From: Boswellia sacra
Lineage: Eukaryota > Streptophyta > Magnoliopsida > Sapindales > Burseraceae
DNA length: 64,000 nt
Reading direction: 5' to 3'
Assembly (NCBI GenBank): GCA_013180625.2
Contig: SNVD02001356.1
Span: 62,001 to 126,000, forward strand
Shown piece after piece: positions 32,080 to 43,686 of the stretch. Positions within the stretch are counted from its first letter, which is position 1. Each line of letters starts with the position of its first letter. The translations under genes and the position numbers were made by a program. A model generated the notes under the pieces. It did no database searches. It was not told where the DNA came from and was given only the letters and a program-made list of their open reading frames with translations.

Positions 32080-35000
32080 ATGGACATCAAGACTTTATCT
32101 TTGCCTAAAAATGATGGAAATCTATGCCTAGTTGATAGTGCAACCACACATACAATTCTTAAAGATAAAAAAATATTTCCTAAATTTAACCTTTCTGGAA
32201 GTAAAGGTTAACACTATATCAGGGTCCGTAAACATGATTGAGGGAAGAGCCACAATAATGCTGACAAATGGTACTCAGTTGAATATTAATAATGCCTTAT
32301 ATTCAAGCAAATCCAGAAGAAATTTGCTCAGTTTCAAAGATATAAGACATAATGGATATCATATTGAGACATGTTGTGAAAATAATATTGAATTCCTTTG
32401 TATTACCTCAAATGTCTCAGGACAGAAATTAATATTAGAGAAGCTTGAAGCTTTCTCTTCTGGGTTATATTACACATATATAAGGTCCATTCAAACATAC
32501 GCAGTTATGAAAAAGAGGTTTAATGATCCTAAGACTTTTATGTTATGGCATGACCGTCTTGGTCACCCAGGATCATCAATGATGCGTAGAATTGTTGAGA
32601 ATACAAATGGACACCCACTAAAGAGTCAGAAAATTCTTCTGTCCAATGAAACTACTTGTACCGCTTGTTCGCAAGGAAAATTGATTGTTAGACCATCTCT
32701 CTCTAAGATTGGTCAAGAATCCCATCATTTTTACAAAGAATCCAGGGGGATATATGTGGACCTATTCATCCACCGAGTGGACCTTTTCGCTATTTTATGG
32801 TTCTAATTGATGCTTCTGCACGGTGGTCTCATGTATGTTTGTTATCAACTAGAAATATTGCATTTGCAAAGCTACTTGCTCAAATTATAAAATTACGGAC
32901 ACATTTTCCAGATTATCCTATTAGGTCCATACGTTTGGATAATGCTGGTGAGTTTACATCAAAAGTTTTTGATGATTATTGTATGTCCGTTGGAATTGAT
33001 ATTGAGCATCCTGTCCCATATGTCCATACCCAAAATGGTTTGGCAGAATCACTTATAAAGCGATTGCAGATAATTGCACGAACTTTATTATTGAGAACAC
33101 AGTTGCCAACCTCTGTCTGGGGCCATGCTATTTTACATGCTGCATCATTGATCAGATTAAGGCCCACTGCTTATCATGAATATTCACCAATACAACTTGT
33201 ACTTGGCCAACAACCCAATATATCCCATCTAAGAATTTTCGGTTGTGCCGTACAAGTCCCCATTGCTCCCCCGAAGCGGACAAAAATGGGGCCTCAACGC
33301 AGGTTGGGGATATATGTAGGTTATAATTCTCCATCTATTATCAGATATTTGGAACCCATGACGGGTGATATTTTTACTGCACGATTTGCAGATTGTCATT
33401 TTGATGAGACAGTTTTCCCACCTTTAGGAAAAAGGAAAATGCCTCTCGAAGTTGGGCATGTGCCTCCTGAAAGAAATCCAGAACTTTCTTGGAATGTGAA
33501 AACATTGTCTCATCTTGATCCTCGCACATCTCAATGTGAAAATGAAGTGCAAAGGATGATATATCTTCAGACTATCGCTAATCAGATGCCAGATGCATTT
33601 ACTGATGCAGCCAAGATAACAAAATCACATATACATGCTGCAAATACACCAGCTCGAATTGAGATTCCTGTTGAGCAAACCCCTAAAGCAACAATGAATA
33701 ATCAAACTGTTGCACGCCAGAAGCGTGGCAGACCCCTTGGATCAAAAGATGCTATCCCTCGAAAAAGAAAATTGATTAATAATGGTCTTGATATAAATAA
33801 TGATCGAGCTAAAGAATCCACATTCTCTGATTTGTCTCTTGAAATGACAAATGTTCCTAAAGAGACACCTGCCACTGAAGAGGCACAAATTGTTGATGAA
33901 ATGCATGTTCCTGAAGTAACAGCTGAATTTAAAAATGAGGAAATTTCTATTAATTATGCTTATACTAGAGAAATGTGGAAACGTGATGAAATTGTCATTG
34001 ACGATGTATTTTCATTTGCAGTAGCCACGAATATTATGAATGATGATTTTGAACCACACACAGTGGATGAATGTAGACAAAGGCATGACTGGCCTAAATG
34101 GAAAGAAGCAATTCAAACAGAATTATCTTCTTGGCCAAACGTGAAGTCTTTGGACCTGTAGTCCAAACGCCTAAAGATGTCAAACCCGTTGGATATAAAT
34201 GGGTATTTACTAGAAAACGAAATGAGAATAATGAGATTGCTAGGTATAAAGCCCGGCTAGTAGCTCAAGGTTTTTCTCATAGACCGGGTATTGATTTTGA
34301 TGAAACTTATGCTCCAGTAATGGATATTATCACTTTTAGATATTTGATCAGTTTGCAGTCTCGGAAAAACTTCACATGCGCCTTATGGATGTGGTAACTG
34401 CTTACTTGTATGGTAAATTAGATTCTGATATATATATGAAACTCCCTGAAGGATTTAAATTGCCTGAAGCAATTAAAACACAACCAAGGAGTATGTATTC
34501 ACTTAAGTTGCAGAGGTCCTTATATGGATTGAAACAATCTGGGAGAATGTGGTACAATCGTCTTAGTGAATACTTGATTAAAGAAGGGTACATTAATGAT
34601 CCCATATGCCCTTGTGTGTTTATAAAAAGATCAGAATCTGGTTTTGCTATTATAGCAGTATATGTTGATGACATGAATTTAATTGGAACCCCTGAAGAAA
34701 TCCAAAATGCGGCTGAATATTTGATGAGAGAATTTGAAATGAAAGATTTAGGAAAAACGAAATATTGTCTCGGCCTGCAGATCGAGCATAACTCTGACGG
34801 TATATTTATTTACCAATCAGCATATACAGAAAAGCTTTTGAAACGGTTTAATATGGATAAGGCTCATCCATTGAGTACCCCAATGGTTGTTAGATCTCTT
34901 GATCCTAAAAAGGATCCATTCCGTCCTAAAGAGGATGACGAACAGTTACTTGATCCTGAAGTACCATATTTGAACGCTATAGGTGCATTAATGTATTTAG

Positions 35001-35671
35001 TACAATGTACTAGACCTGATATTGCATTTGCAGTTAATTTATTAGCAAGGTTTAGTTCCGCACCCACTAGACGGCATTGGAATGGGATCAAACATATTTT
35101 TCGTTATCTTCAAGGAACTATTGATCTGGGATTATTTTTCCCATATGAGCCTTCTGAAAATCCTGGATTGGTCGGATATGCTGATGCTGGTTATTTATCT
35201 GATCCCCATAAAGCTCGATCACAAACGGGATATGTTTTCACTTATAATGGGACCGTAATTTCATGGCGATCTACTAAACAGAGTTTGGTTGCTACTTCTT
35301 CTAACCACTCTGAAATACTTGCATTGCATGAGGCCAGCCGAGAATGTATATGGTTACGTTCTGTTATTCAACACATCCAGAATTCGTGCAAATTATCTCC
35401 TACTATAAATCTTCCAACAATCATATATGAAGATAATGCAGCATGTATTGCTCAAGTCCGAGGAGGATATATTAAAGGAGACAGAACAAAGCACATTTCA
35501 CCGAAGTTCTTCTACACGCATGAACTTCAAGAAAGTCAAAAGATCGATGTGAAGCAGATACGTTCAAATGACAATCTTGCAGATTTGTTCACTAAAACTT
35601 TACCAACATCAACATTTGAGAAGCTAGTATACAAAATCGGTATGCGGCGGCCCAACAAGCAATCAATTTGA
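32080..35671 (+). pseudogene. RT3 pol (protease, integrase, RT, RNase H) with frameshifts
   Basis: Protease LVDSATTHTIL (from 32080 frame), GAG-pre-integrase WHDRLGHPGSS..CTACSQGK, integrase with LDNAGEF and NGLAESLIKR, reverse transcriptase starting VGYKWVFTRKRN with AVYVDDMNLIG, and RNase H with YEDNAACIAQV ending before RRPNKQSI. Four single-base shifts break it, near 32200, 32728, 34131 and 34370; the open blocks are 32132-32806, 32797-34161, 34098-34397 and 34376-35671. Catalytic motifs are otherwise conserved. It would supply all enzymes for transposition if unbroken; no full product is possible here. Confidence 0.88.
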
Positions 35672-35915
35672 CAAGAGATCTTCTACCATGATCAGGGGAA
35701 GCATTGTGGACACATGTGTACTGTACTCTTTTTTCCTTCGATCGGGTTTTGTCCCACTGGGTTTTCCCGACAAGGTTTTTAATGAGGCAGTAAAACACGT
35801 TCAACACCACTTCATAATTTATTGTATAATTGTATTTCTTTATTTTGGTTTTTATCCCATTGGGTTTTTCCTTAGTAAAGTCAAATACAATTAAGTGGTA
35901 GAATCCAAGGGGAAG

Positions 35916-36326
35916 TGTTATAAAATGTTATAAAATGTGTGATTTACTACCACTTGCATATTAGTGGAGTTACCACTTGGATATTAGTGGAGTTACCACT
36001 TGCATGTTAGTGGAGTTACCACTTATGTGTGTGTGCCCATGAAATATGTTTTCATTTTTAATTAGGTACAATTACATTAATGACCATTCATACTTCTCTA
36101 TAAATAGGCATCCAACATTGTAATGTAAATGATGAAAAATAATAGAACAAGGAAATCCTCTCATTTCTCCTTCTTTCTTCTTTCTTTATTTCTACCATTA
36201 TTTTGCTTTGCATTCTAGGAGTAATTCACATTTCCTCCACCTCCTTTTGTTACTTATATTACATATAAGCAACCTTCATTATACCACTTATATTAATCCA
36301 TACCCTTATTCACTTAAATTATAAAA
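35916..36326 (+). repeat. RT3 3' LTR
   Basis: Same structure as the 5' LTR but with three copies of the 24-bp repeat and an 11-bp duplication (TTATAAAATGT) at its start. Purine tract AAGGGGAAG directly precedes it. Confidence 0.9.
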
Positions 36327-37148
36327 TTCTCTTTATTTTTTTTCCCTCTCTTTCCGCTGTTCATCCTTCTTCCATTATGTGACCTGTATAGCTATCTCAT
36401 TGTTACGCTCCAAAGCAAAATTCCATAATCTCACAACACTTCCCCTCTTTTTTTATGGCGGTGTTTATAAGGGACAGTAGTGATGGCCTCGGTTTGAAAT
36501 GGTGGTGTCTTTCTTCACTGTGGCTATAATTTTTATGGGCTATTTTGGTGGTTTAAATGAGTGGAGTGGAGATATTTTCGTACTGGACGGCAGACTGAAT
36601 TGTAATCTATCAAAACTTCTCCTTACGCTAACATGAATTTAAACAGAACAAAACTTCCTCCATGTTAACCTGAATTCTAAGTGAACAATAAAGAGTAATC
36701 CTAGCAATATTAGGTTGTCAAGATTAGTTCTTTGTTGGATTATTGTTAGATTTTTTTAGTTATTAATGTTGGAAGGGTGACCAAAGTCTCACATCAACTA
36801 AACATAAAGAGGATCATGAGCATATAAGTATAGACAAGATCTCTGTTATTATGAGGACTTTTTTTTTTATAAGGCCTTTTAAATATAATCCAAAAACAAA
36901 TTCACGAGGGTTTAGGTCCCAAGTTGATAATATGATACCAGAGTTTTGAAGGTTCATAGTCATAACAATTAATACCTAAATATTTAGGTTAAATATTTTT
37001 ATGATGCTTATTAGAATACTGAGGGTAAATTTGTTATTTTATTGGTCAAAGCTGATCAAATATTAATGGAGTCTAAAAGAATATAACTTACAGCTAGATC
37101 AATTCAGGTCAACATTCCACTGAAAATTGTGTTAAAGGTTGTATTAAA

Positions 37149-37171
37149 ATAATAATAATAATAATAATAAT
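37149..37171. repeat. (AAT)n microsatellite in intron 3
   Basis: About seven AAT units within the large intron (29405-37515) of the ankyrin-PGG copy 1. The rest of this intron outside RT3 shows no coding sequence. Confidence 0.8.
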
Positions 37172-37515
37172 TTTATATTTATTTAAAAACTCAAATTATT
37201 ATGTATAACTATTATATTAATTATATTCAATTTATTTACTAAATATTATATTGCCTTTTACGGGCAGAAAGCACTAATCTCATCAAGAGATTAAACATTC
37301 GTAAATATTAGAACACGGATGTTATCAAATTTGTAAAAGCTTGGGAAAGTATTAGATAAGAACAGCATCCTCACTTTAAAGACAAATAGACAAACCTCAA
37401 ATTAATACTTAATCAAAGAATGGTAAGAAAGCAAAACTCACGGAATATAATTCGCAAGATAAAGAATTAAAATCATGCAAATTCATTATAATAAAAAATT
37501 AGGAGGACGCGTTAC

Positions 37516-37577
37516 CTCTTAGAGTCTCCAGAAGCAAATTTGCCCGAGGGATTAGCTTTTTCCAAGTCAGGCATTTC
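37516..37577 (-). pseudogene. Copy 1 exon 3
   Basis: Acceptor CATGACCAG|GAA, an internal ATG at 37574, coding MPDLEKANPSGKFASGDSKR, and donor AG|GTAACG. The trailing AG joins the first G of exon 4 to complete an Arg codon and opens the correct ankyrin frame, which is strong support for both borders. Confidence 0.6.
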
Positions 37578-37684
37578 CTGGTCATGAACGATGGAAGAAT
37601 AGCAATTATGAGTTACGAGACATCAGAGATAATATTAGATGTAGTAGACACAGATCGAGTAATAGAATTTGAGTTAAAATTTAC

Positions 37685-37767
37685 CTTAAGTTTCGCTCCC
37701 ACGATCTGTTGACATATCAACAATTTCTAGATTGGTCCGCTGCTTGTTGTTGGAAGTGCTAGACAGC
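37685..37767 (-). pseudogene. Copy 1 exon 2 (predicted, frameshifted)
   Basis: Acceptor ATGTATCAG|G and donor CTTAAG|GTAAAT bound an 83-nt segment that continues exon 1 in phase as RLSSTSNNKQRTNLEIVDM.. and then hits TAA at its last codon. The frame needed to enter exon 3 is one base off, so a one-base indel is inferred. Alternatively this is a 5'-leader exon and translation starts at the exon 3 ATG. Confidence 0.45.
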
Positions 37768-37971
37768 CTGATACATGCAAAAGGGGTGTTGATTATTCAT
37801 TTTTCTTTTAAATTTGTCTAAAATATTATATGGGGAAAAAAGACGAAGCAAAACAAAGACTGGTCAACCAGGCAACAGTTCTTGTTTGCATGCAAAGAGC
37901 GGAGATTAACGAGCTTATATTATCTCTATCCCCACGGCTAGTAATTTCACGGTCTGGGCTGGGCGGCTTAC

Positions 37972-38018
37972 CTGTTCAATTCAGTAACAGCCGAAGGAGA
38001 GTGTTCCAAGTTAGCCAT
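37972..38018 (-). pseudogene. Copy 1 exon 1 (N-terminus)
   Basis: ATG at 38018-38016 begins MANLEHSPSAVTELN and the exon ends AG|GTAAGC (phase 2), a strong donor. The start is chosen because it follows the TATA box and its codons resemble those of exon 3 (MANLE.. versus MPDLE..). The segment is polar and probably disordered, as is usual before the ankyrin repeats. Without transcript data this is a prediction. Confidence 0.5.
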
Positions 38019-38100
38019 TTTCACGATTTTCTAAACTTTTCTGCGATGTCAAAAGTAGCTGTGATAAAACAAGGTGAGATAGCATAGCTAATGGATGAAT

Positions 38101-38109
38101 ATATTTATA
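38101..38109 (-). promoter_or_regulatory. TATA box of the first ankyrin-PGG copy
   Basis: TATAAATAT on the minus strand lies about 85 nt upstream of the exon 1 ATG at 38018, a normal plant spacing once a short 5' leader is allowed. The surrounding DNA is otherwise unremarkable. Confidence 0.5.
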
Positions 38110-38673
38110 GTGTTAGGTAGCTTAGATATAGCAATATCCTGTTACTTTTTTTTTTTTTTTTTGTAATTTCACTTTGTCTTGTCTCACGTACCTCACACAT
38201 ATACAAATTATACGTCATCAAACATGCATCACCAAACATGTATCTCGTTTTTAAATTTTCATTATTTATTTATTTATTTTGTGTGTTTACCACTGTTGTG
38301 TGTTTGTTTAGCTGCCTAGTACCTAACGATATAAATGTTTTCATCTATTAGCTAATAAGCTCTCTTATCTTATTTTGTTAAATTAAGACAGCGTAGTGGA
38401 CCCACTGTTTTTGTTGTTTTTTGAAACATCATTAAAAACTTAGTTTTCCATTGCTCTTGATTTCACAACTTTTTGTTGTTAACAGAGCATATAGAATATA
38501 ATTTTAGATTTACTAATCCTAAATATACAATAAACCAACTTATTATTATATAATCAATATTATTAAATAGTGAAAATTAATGATAAACAAATAAATCTAT
38601 GATAATATTATGTTGTCAAAATATTCTACAATATAAAATTTCCTCTTAAAGAAGAAATTTTATTTGTATATCT

Positions 38674-39513
38674 CATAAGTTCTTATATAACAGTAAACTG
38701 TAATGTAAATCGACACAGAAGGATTTTACGTGATTCGGCTATAAAACCTACATCCACAGACAGCTTTAGAGCTGCAATTCATAAAGTTTTTGTTTGTACA
38801 ATCTTTAAGATCGTTTACAGTGCTGACTCACTCTCACACACTGATTTAATCTTTGTAAAACAAAATCTCGCCAAGATCTTAAACTCTAGTGACACTGCTC
38901 ACTCTCTGTCGCAGATAACTTAATAATAGACTGTTAAGTATATCATACCCACGAAGTCTGACACTGAATTATATAAACACTTAATTCGTAAGTTCTCTCA
39001 AGTGTTTACAAACTCAAACAGACCTAATCAATAATTCATGTACGATTACAATCTCTCATGCATGAATAAAACACTCATAAAAATCAAATAAATGAAGCAT
39101 TCCAATTTGCGTTGAAGCTCTCTTTTCAATTCTAGAATGCCGTGACATAGACTTCACACAACCAACTAACTATATGTTAAGTAAACATAACAATATATAT
39201 AATGGGAAGTCTGAACGAAATCTCCTTAGATTCTTGTAAAAATCCTAATCAAACTCACATTAGGATAAAGACAAATATAATAGGAAGTGATATAAATAAT
39301 TCCTAAAGAAATTAGGACACAAATAAATATTCTCCTATTTTCACTAGGATACATTAAATAATGTCCTATTCTAAGAGGATTTTTATTATGAATCAAATAC
39401 TTCCTAAAATATACTTCTAGAAACAGTAAAATAAGAAATAAACTAATATTATTGTTTTATCACAAGTTGGACAAAAATATCGTGTGCATGGCACATGCAC
39501 GTTGATAGCAACA
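38674..39513 (-). mobile_element. Solo LTR, family S1, copy 2
   Basis: 840 bp homologous along its whole length to 8816-9686 and in the same orientation. The flanking duplication TATCT (38669-38673, 39514-39518) is perfect. The terminal TG on the plus strand has become CA. It lies upstream of the ankyrin-PGG promoter and was reduced to one LTR by recombination. Confidence 0.85.
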
Positions 39514-39518
39514 TATCT

Positions 39519-41581
39519 TATATTATTGTTTTAGTTTTATGAAACATAAGATTGGTCTTACTTCTTTCTTCTTCTTTTCTTTTCTTTTTTTTTTTTTTTT
39601 TTTGACAAAATAACCTTAAAGGCTAGGGTGTAATTCACCTTAACATTGGGGTCAATTTCCCATATATTCAAAGCTCAGAAAGATAATAAAAATTAGAGTA
39701 CCAAAAACATATAATTTAACCTTGGATCTATATAGAACAATCATTTCCTGGAAAGTTAACATAAACCTAATTAAGAGGAAAAATCTAATTTATTTTTTCC
39801 TTATAATTCGATCCAAAAGAATAGTTCTTTAACTTTAAAATTAATTTATTGCTACCAGCCGCCTTCTTGTCATTTATCACAAGACGATAGAGACAATTTA
39901 CCCCTTGTCAATCATCCACTTATAAATTAATGGTAGGCTTAAACATTTTTCTGTTTACACTAATGAATTGAAGCAATTTGTCCAAATATCAAAATAGATC
40001 AAATTTGAGTTAAAATAATATCTTAATCTAATGATATTATTATGTTTACGGAATCGAAATTCAGATTTTGAAATAGATATCCTAGCAACTTACATCGTGT
40101 CTTCTTTCACTGTCATCTTCATCTCGTATTCTTCCTTCTCTACTGCCCAAACCTTATCTATATCACCGTACTTCCTTAAATGGAGGGAAATGTTTACGGA
40201 ACATTAAATGTAACAGTATATTTTATAAAAATTTATATAAAAATTGTAAATTAAGTAAACAATTATAAAAAAGATTCATTTACAATATTTAAATATTAAA
40301 TTATTTGTAACTTTTGTACACTTATTTATAATTTTTATATAAATTTTTACAAAAAAATATACCGGTATATTTCATGTACTATAGAACAACCTAAAATTGA
40401 CACAGTTATGGTGCTAGATTTTTATACATGAAAAAAAAAATGGAGTAATGATTTGTAGATTTTTATAGTTAGAAAAAAAAAATGAGGTGCATTGATCCAT
40501 CAAAACCTGCACCTTATCTGCAACACTACTTTACCTTTCAATGAACCTCATTTCAAGGATCAATCCAACCTAGAATCGAGAAATATATATATATGTATGT
40601 GTGTATGTATGTATATACACGTTTAAACATAGAAGTGATAATATAACATATAAGTGAAAGAAATTTACGTTCTATGTGACAATTTTATAACTTTTATTAT
40701 TTTTAAATACAATATATATAGGTAGACGGTTGTTTGTACTATACTTTTTGAAACTTTTATTAATAAATATAAAAAATTTACGTATATTAACCAGTCAGTC
40801 ATTGCTAAATTGATGTGCGCAACAACTGCTAGTGCCTATTAACCTGTTAAAAGCGTACATCAAAGGTTTTAATCTCACATTGAAAGTTGTTTTTATCATT
40901 TAATATTGAACTTAGATAGGCAATTAAAAAAAAAGTGGGACTATTTGTATCCAAATTTATACCCTTCAGACACATTTGTTTGCAAAAAAAAGTTTATTAC
41001 AAAAATATCCCTAAAATAATTTACTATTAAAAACAAAAAATAATTAAATAAATTAAATAAATTAAATATTAATTTCACTTCCTAAACATATTAAATAGAT
41101 ATTAAATGACTATCTATCTTCATCTTGAGATAAGGATCCTCTCCTCATCTCATTTCTACCTCATTTCTTTTTTTACAAATGAGTGATTAATGATTATGAT
41201 AAATAAATTAATGAAGAGAGAATAAATACATATATTACATGTAAATAAATTCTCAGAACCTGAAGCAAAATTAGGTGAGCACACCATATTTTTATTTTTA
41301 ATTTTTTTTAAAGCTACATAGAACGCGGCAAACATGCTGCCATCTTTCTTCCTGTTTTCTTCAAGGTATCCCTTCAATCTCTTTGTATACGCGTCATTAG
41401 GTAATCATAATAGCATGTTAAGGTAAAAGGTCGAATGAGGATGTGAAATCTGTCAAAACCGAGGTCAGTAAGTTGACTACGTTGACTTCTCTCGGTTTTC
41501 CGTTCCCCGGGCTAGAGCATGTCGTGGAGTTTCTCAAAGAAAGCACGCCACGGAACAGTTAACAATTAACTGAGTTCAAAT
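39519..41581. other. AT-rich intergenic DNA with a MITE
   Basis: Apart from the foldback MITE at 40205-40375, a poly(T) run near 39586 and a GTATGT microsatellite near 40592, nothing is recognisable. Two TTGAC motifs (41474-41487, TTGACTACGTTGAC) resemble a W-box pair upstream of the NBS-LRR fragment. Confidence 0.4.
40205..40375. mobile_element. MITE with ~50-bp inverted repeats
   Basis: The left arm ending AAAAATTTATATAAAAATTG is mirrored by AATTTTTATATAAATTTTTA in the right arm, with outer parts GTAACAGTATATTTT and AAAATATACCGGTATA. The loop is short and non-coding. Confidence 0.55.
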
Positions 41582-42166
41582 TTGTCATCGCCTAAAATTT
41601 CAAAAGCATTAACTGTCGGGGCCCCAGACCTTGCGGAAATTGATTATAATCAACAAAGGCAGTGCGAATTTGTAAAGGGTGAGAAGAAAAATGAAGAAGT
41701 TCTTGACATTGAAAGTCTCTCCGACTTTGGCGCAAGTAACGCGACTGGATTGAAGTTTTGTACATTAAGTGGGTGTCGTAACATTAGGACAGTCGTGCTT
41801 ATCAAGCAGCATGCTGCTGCTGTATTTCCTAGCCCAGAGAATTTTAAGTATATTCGTTATTTGAGGAAGTTGACATCTATTTGGGAGGGAATTCTACCAG
41901 GAGGCAGCTTTACTGCGTTAAGAATTTTATCACTGCAAGCATGCCCAAACAACAGATTGTCCCTCAACTATGTGCTCACAAGCTCAATGATTCAATCTCT
42001 ATCTAAACTAAAGGAGTGAGCTGTTGAAGATTGTCCTGCCATTGTACAAATTGTCCCTGAAGATGAGATAACAGATTCTGGTCGCATAATACTGCCCAGT
42101 GTGACAAAGTTAACATTACACTATCAGCCTGTATTGGTTTGCATTTGGAAAAGTTCCTGGCCCTAG
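41582..42166 (+). pseudogene. NBS-LRR (RPS2-like) leucine-rich repeat fragment
   Basis: The frame reads SLSDFGASNATGLKFCTLSG, YIRYLRKLTSIWEGILPGG, FTALRILSLQACPNN and MIQSLSKLKE. After an in-frame TGA (42017-42019) it continues as AVEDCPAIVQIVPEDEI, LPSVTKLTLHYQPVLVCIW. This is the C-terminal LRR pattern of coiled-coil NBS-LRR resistance proteins, including the 'LEELxVEDCxAIxxIV' signature. The NB-ARC domain is absent. It stops at TAG 42164-42166, next to a foldback element. Confidence 0.75.
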
Positions 42167-42175
42167 CGAACTATG

Positions 42176-43210
42176 AGCGCGTTTGGGCTGTTGTTGGATA
42201 GCAGTTTTCGAATTCTGCTACTAGCTGTAACTATTTTTGTGTTTGACAAATATTTTAAAAATTGATTGTCCAAGAAGCTAGTGCTTGGAGAATCAATCTA
42301 TTTTGAAGTAGAGGGCAACTTTCGAAAATCAAATTTTGAAAAAACTAAAATTTGGATATACCAAAATAAATGAATTGTCCTTATAATTTAATATAAATTC
42401 AAAAATACCCCTAAATATTAAAATGTTAAAATTAATAATAAGTTAATAAATTATAAAATTAAATATGTTTCATATTTTCTAAAGTTATTTTTTAAAAAAA
42501 TTAAAACTGTTATTGGAGCACCATTGTTGTTCAGCCACCCGCTGTCGCTGCCATCCGCCTTCCAGCGCGCGAATGGACATCGGCAATTACAGGAGATTCA
42601 TCGGAAACTGCCACACATGAATCCGTAAAGGTTTCATCATTTATGTCGTAAATCAACTAGATATGGTTGTTAAATTTTCGGAGCCAGAAATTTAACCGCT
42701 AAATCTAGCTGATTTCTAGCATGAATGATGAAACCGCTGATAGATTCATGTGTGGTGGCTTTCGACAAATCTCTTGCAACTGGCGGTGTCCATTCATGCG
42801 TGGTGGCTTTCGACAAATCTCTTGCAACTGGCGGTGTCCATTCATGTGTCGGACAGCGGATGGTGGTGGTAGCCAGATAGGTGACAGTGGTGGCCCTCTG
42901 GTGAAGTTTTTGAATTTTTTATTTTAATTTTTAAAATAAAAATAAATAAATAAATTTAATTGTTTTCTTATATTATATTATTCGAATCAAATATTAATTA
43001 TTTTTATAAATTTGTACTTTTGTTAAAAATTAGCTTTTGAAAGTTAAGTTTATCAAACATGTAATCTAGCTTTTTAGACAGCACAGAATTTTTAAAAAGC
43101 TAATTTATTAAACATCCTAAACTTTTTGAAATAGCAAACTTAACAACTGATTTTTCTTACAATACTTTTCTTAACTAATTTTTAATAGCGCTGCAGTCCC
43201 AAACACATCC
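42176..43210. mobile_element. Foldback/MITE-like element with GTTTGGG ends
   Basis: The left end GAGCGCGTTTGGGCTG mirrors the right end CAGTCCCAAACACATCC. Inside, about 42590-42650 and 42720-42780 form a second, ~50-bp inverted pair (..GGATTCATGTGTGG type). A 48-bp unit (TTCATGTGTGGTGGCTTTCG..) is duplicated at 42745 and 42793. The 68-codon open frame here follows the repeat and is not a gene. Plant elements with such ends are often non-autonomous hAT relatives, but the TSD is unclear. Confidence 0.55.
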
Positions 43211-43686
43211 TATATTAGCTTCCACGGTTGTCGCAAGCTGAACAAGATTGGTTTTGATTCTGGGATTCAAAAAAAAAAAAAAAAAAAACGATACCAGAGA
43301 TAAAGGGAGGAAAGAGTTGGTGGGCTGAACTAGAGTTGCAGAAACTGAGTTGGGCTTGCATCCCCGAAGACATTTGACTACAGTTTGTGAAGACAATCTG
43401 TAGAGATAAATATTGCTAGATTGAATCATGGGAAACTTATTGATTATCTTATACCGATCAGCAAATCAAATAGAATCTAATAGTAATACCACTTTCTAAC
43501 CGTCTGTTCTCTTATAATAATAATTACAGCTTCTGACCTTTTAATTTTAGCCCAATATAACGTGAACACGATCATTACCCAGTACGAACCATAGGCTGGC
43601 CGCAGCTGCTATGAAGCTTTAATACAATTAATTAATCAACTCCACCATCGGCTCATTTGTTAAGGTAATTTTATAATCGATTTTTT
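43211..43686. other. Intergenic, nothing supported
   Basis: Contains a poly(A) run near 43269 and no recognisable gene; the 84-codon minus frame at 43175-43429 overlaps the foldback end and is spurious. Confidence 0.4.

Larger units (their letters stand above)
30027..36326 (+). mobile_element. Ty1/copia element RT3 with an unusual primer site
   Basis: LTRs of 431 bp (30027-30457) and 411 bp (35916-36326) start TGTTATAAAATG and both end TTATAAAA rather than ..CA. The flanking duplication TTCTC (30022-30026, 36327-36331) is perfect. Gag is intact and pol carries several frameshifts. LTRs differ mainly by repeat copy number, so the insertion is fairly recent. It lies in intron 3 of the ankyrin-PGG gene, opposite in orientation. 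Confidence 0.93.
17112..38018 (-). pseudogene. Ankyrin-repeat/PGG-domain gene (ACD6/ITN1-like), copy 1, split by three retrotransposons
   Basis: Six exons can be followed on the minus strand from an ATG at 38018 to the PGG membrane domain ending at 17112. Genes of this family encode membrane proteins with N-terminal ankyrin repeats and a C-terminal four-helix PGG domain; some act in defence and cell-death or salt signalling. This copy is dead. RT3 sits in intron 3, RT2 in exon 4 and RT1 in exon 5, and there are frameshifts in exons 2, 4 and 6 and in-frame stops at 24122-24124, 23460-23462, about 18420 and 17589-17591. The paralogue at 58795-60655 confirms the exon borders of exons 5 and 6. 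Intron phases match at the exon 3/4, 4/5 and 5/6 joins. Confidence 0.85.
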
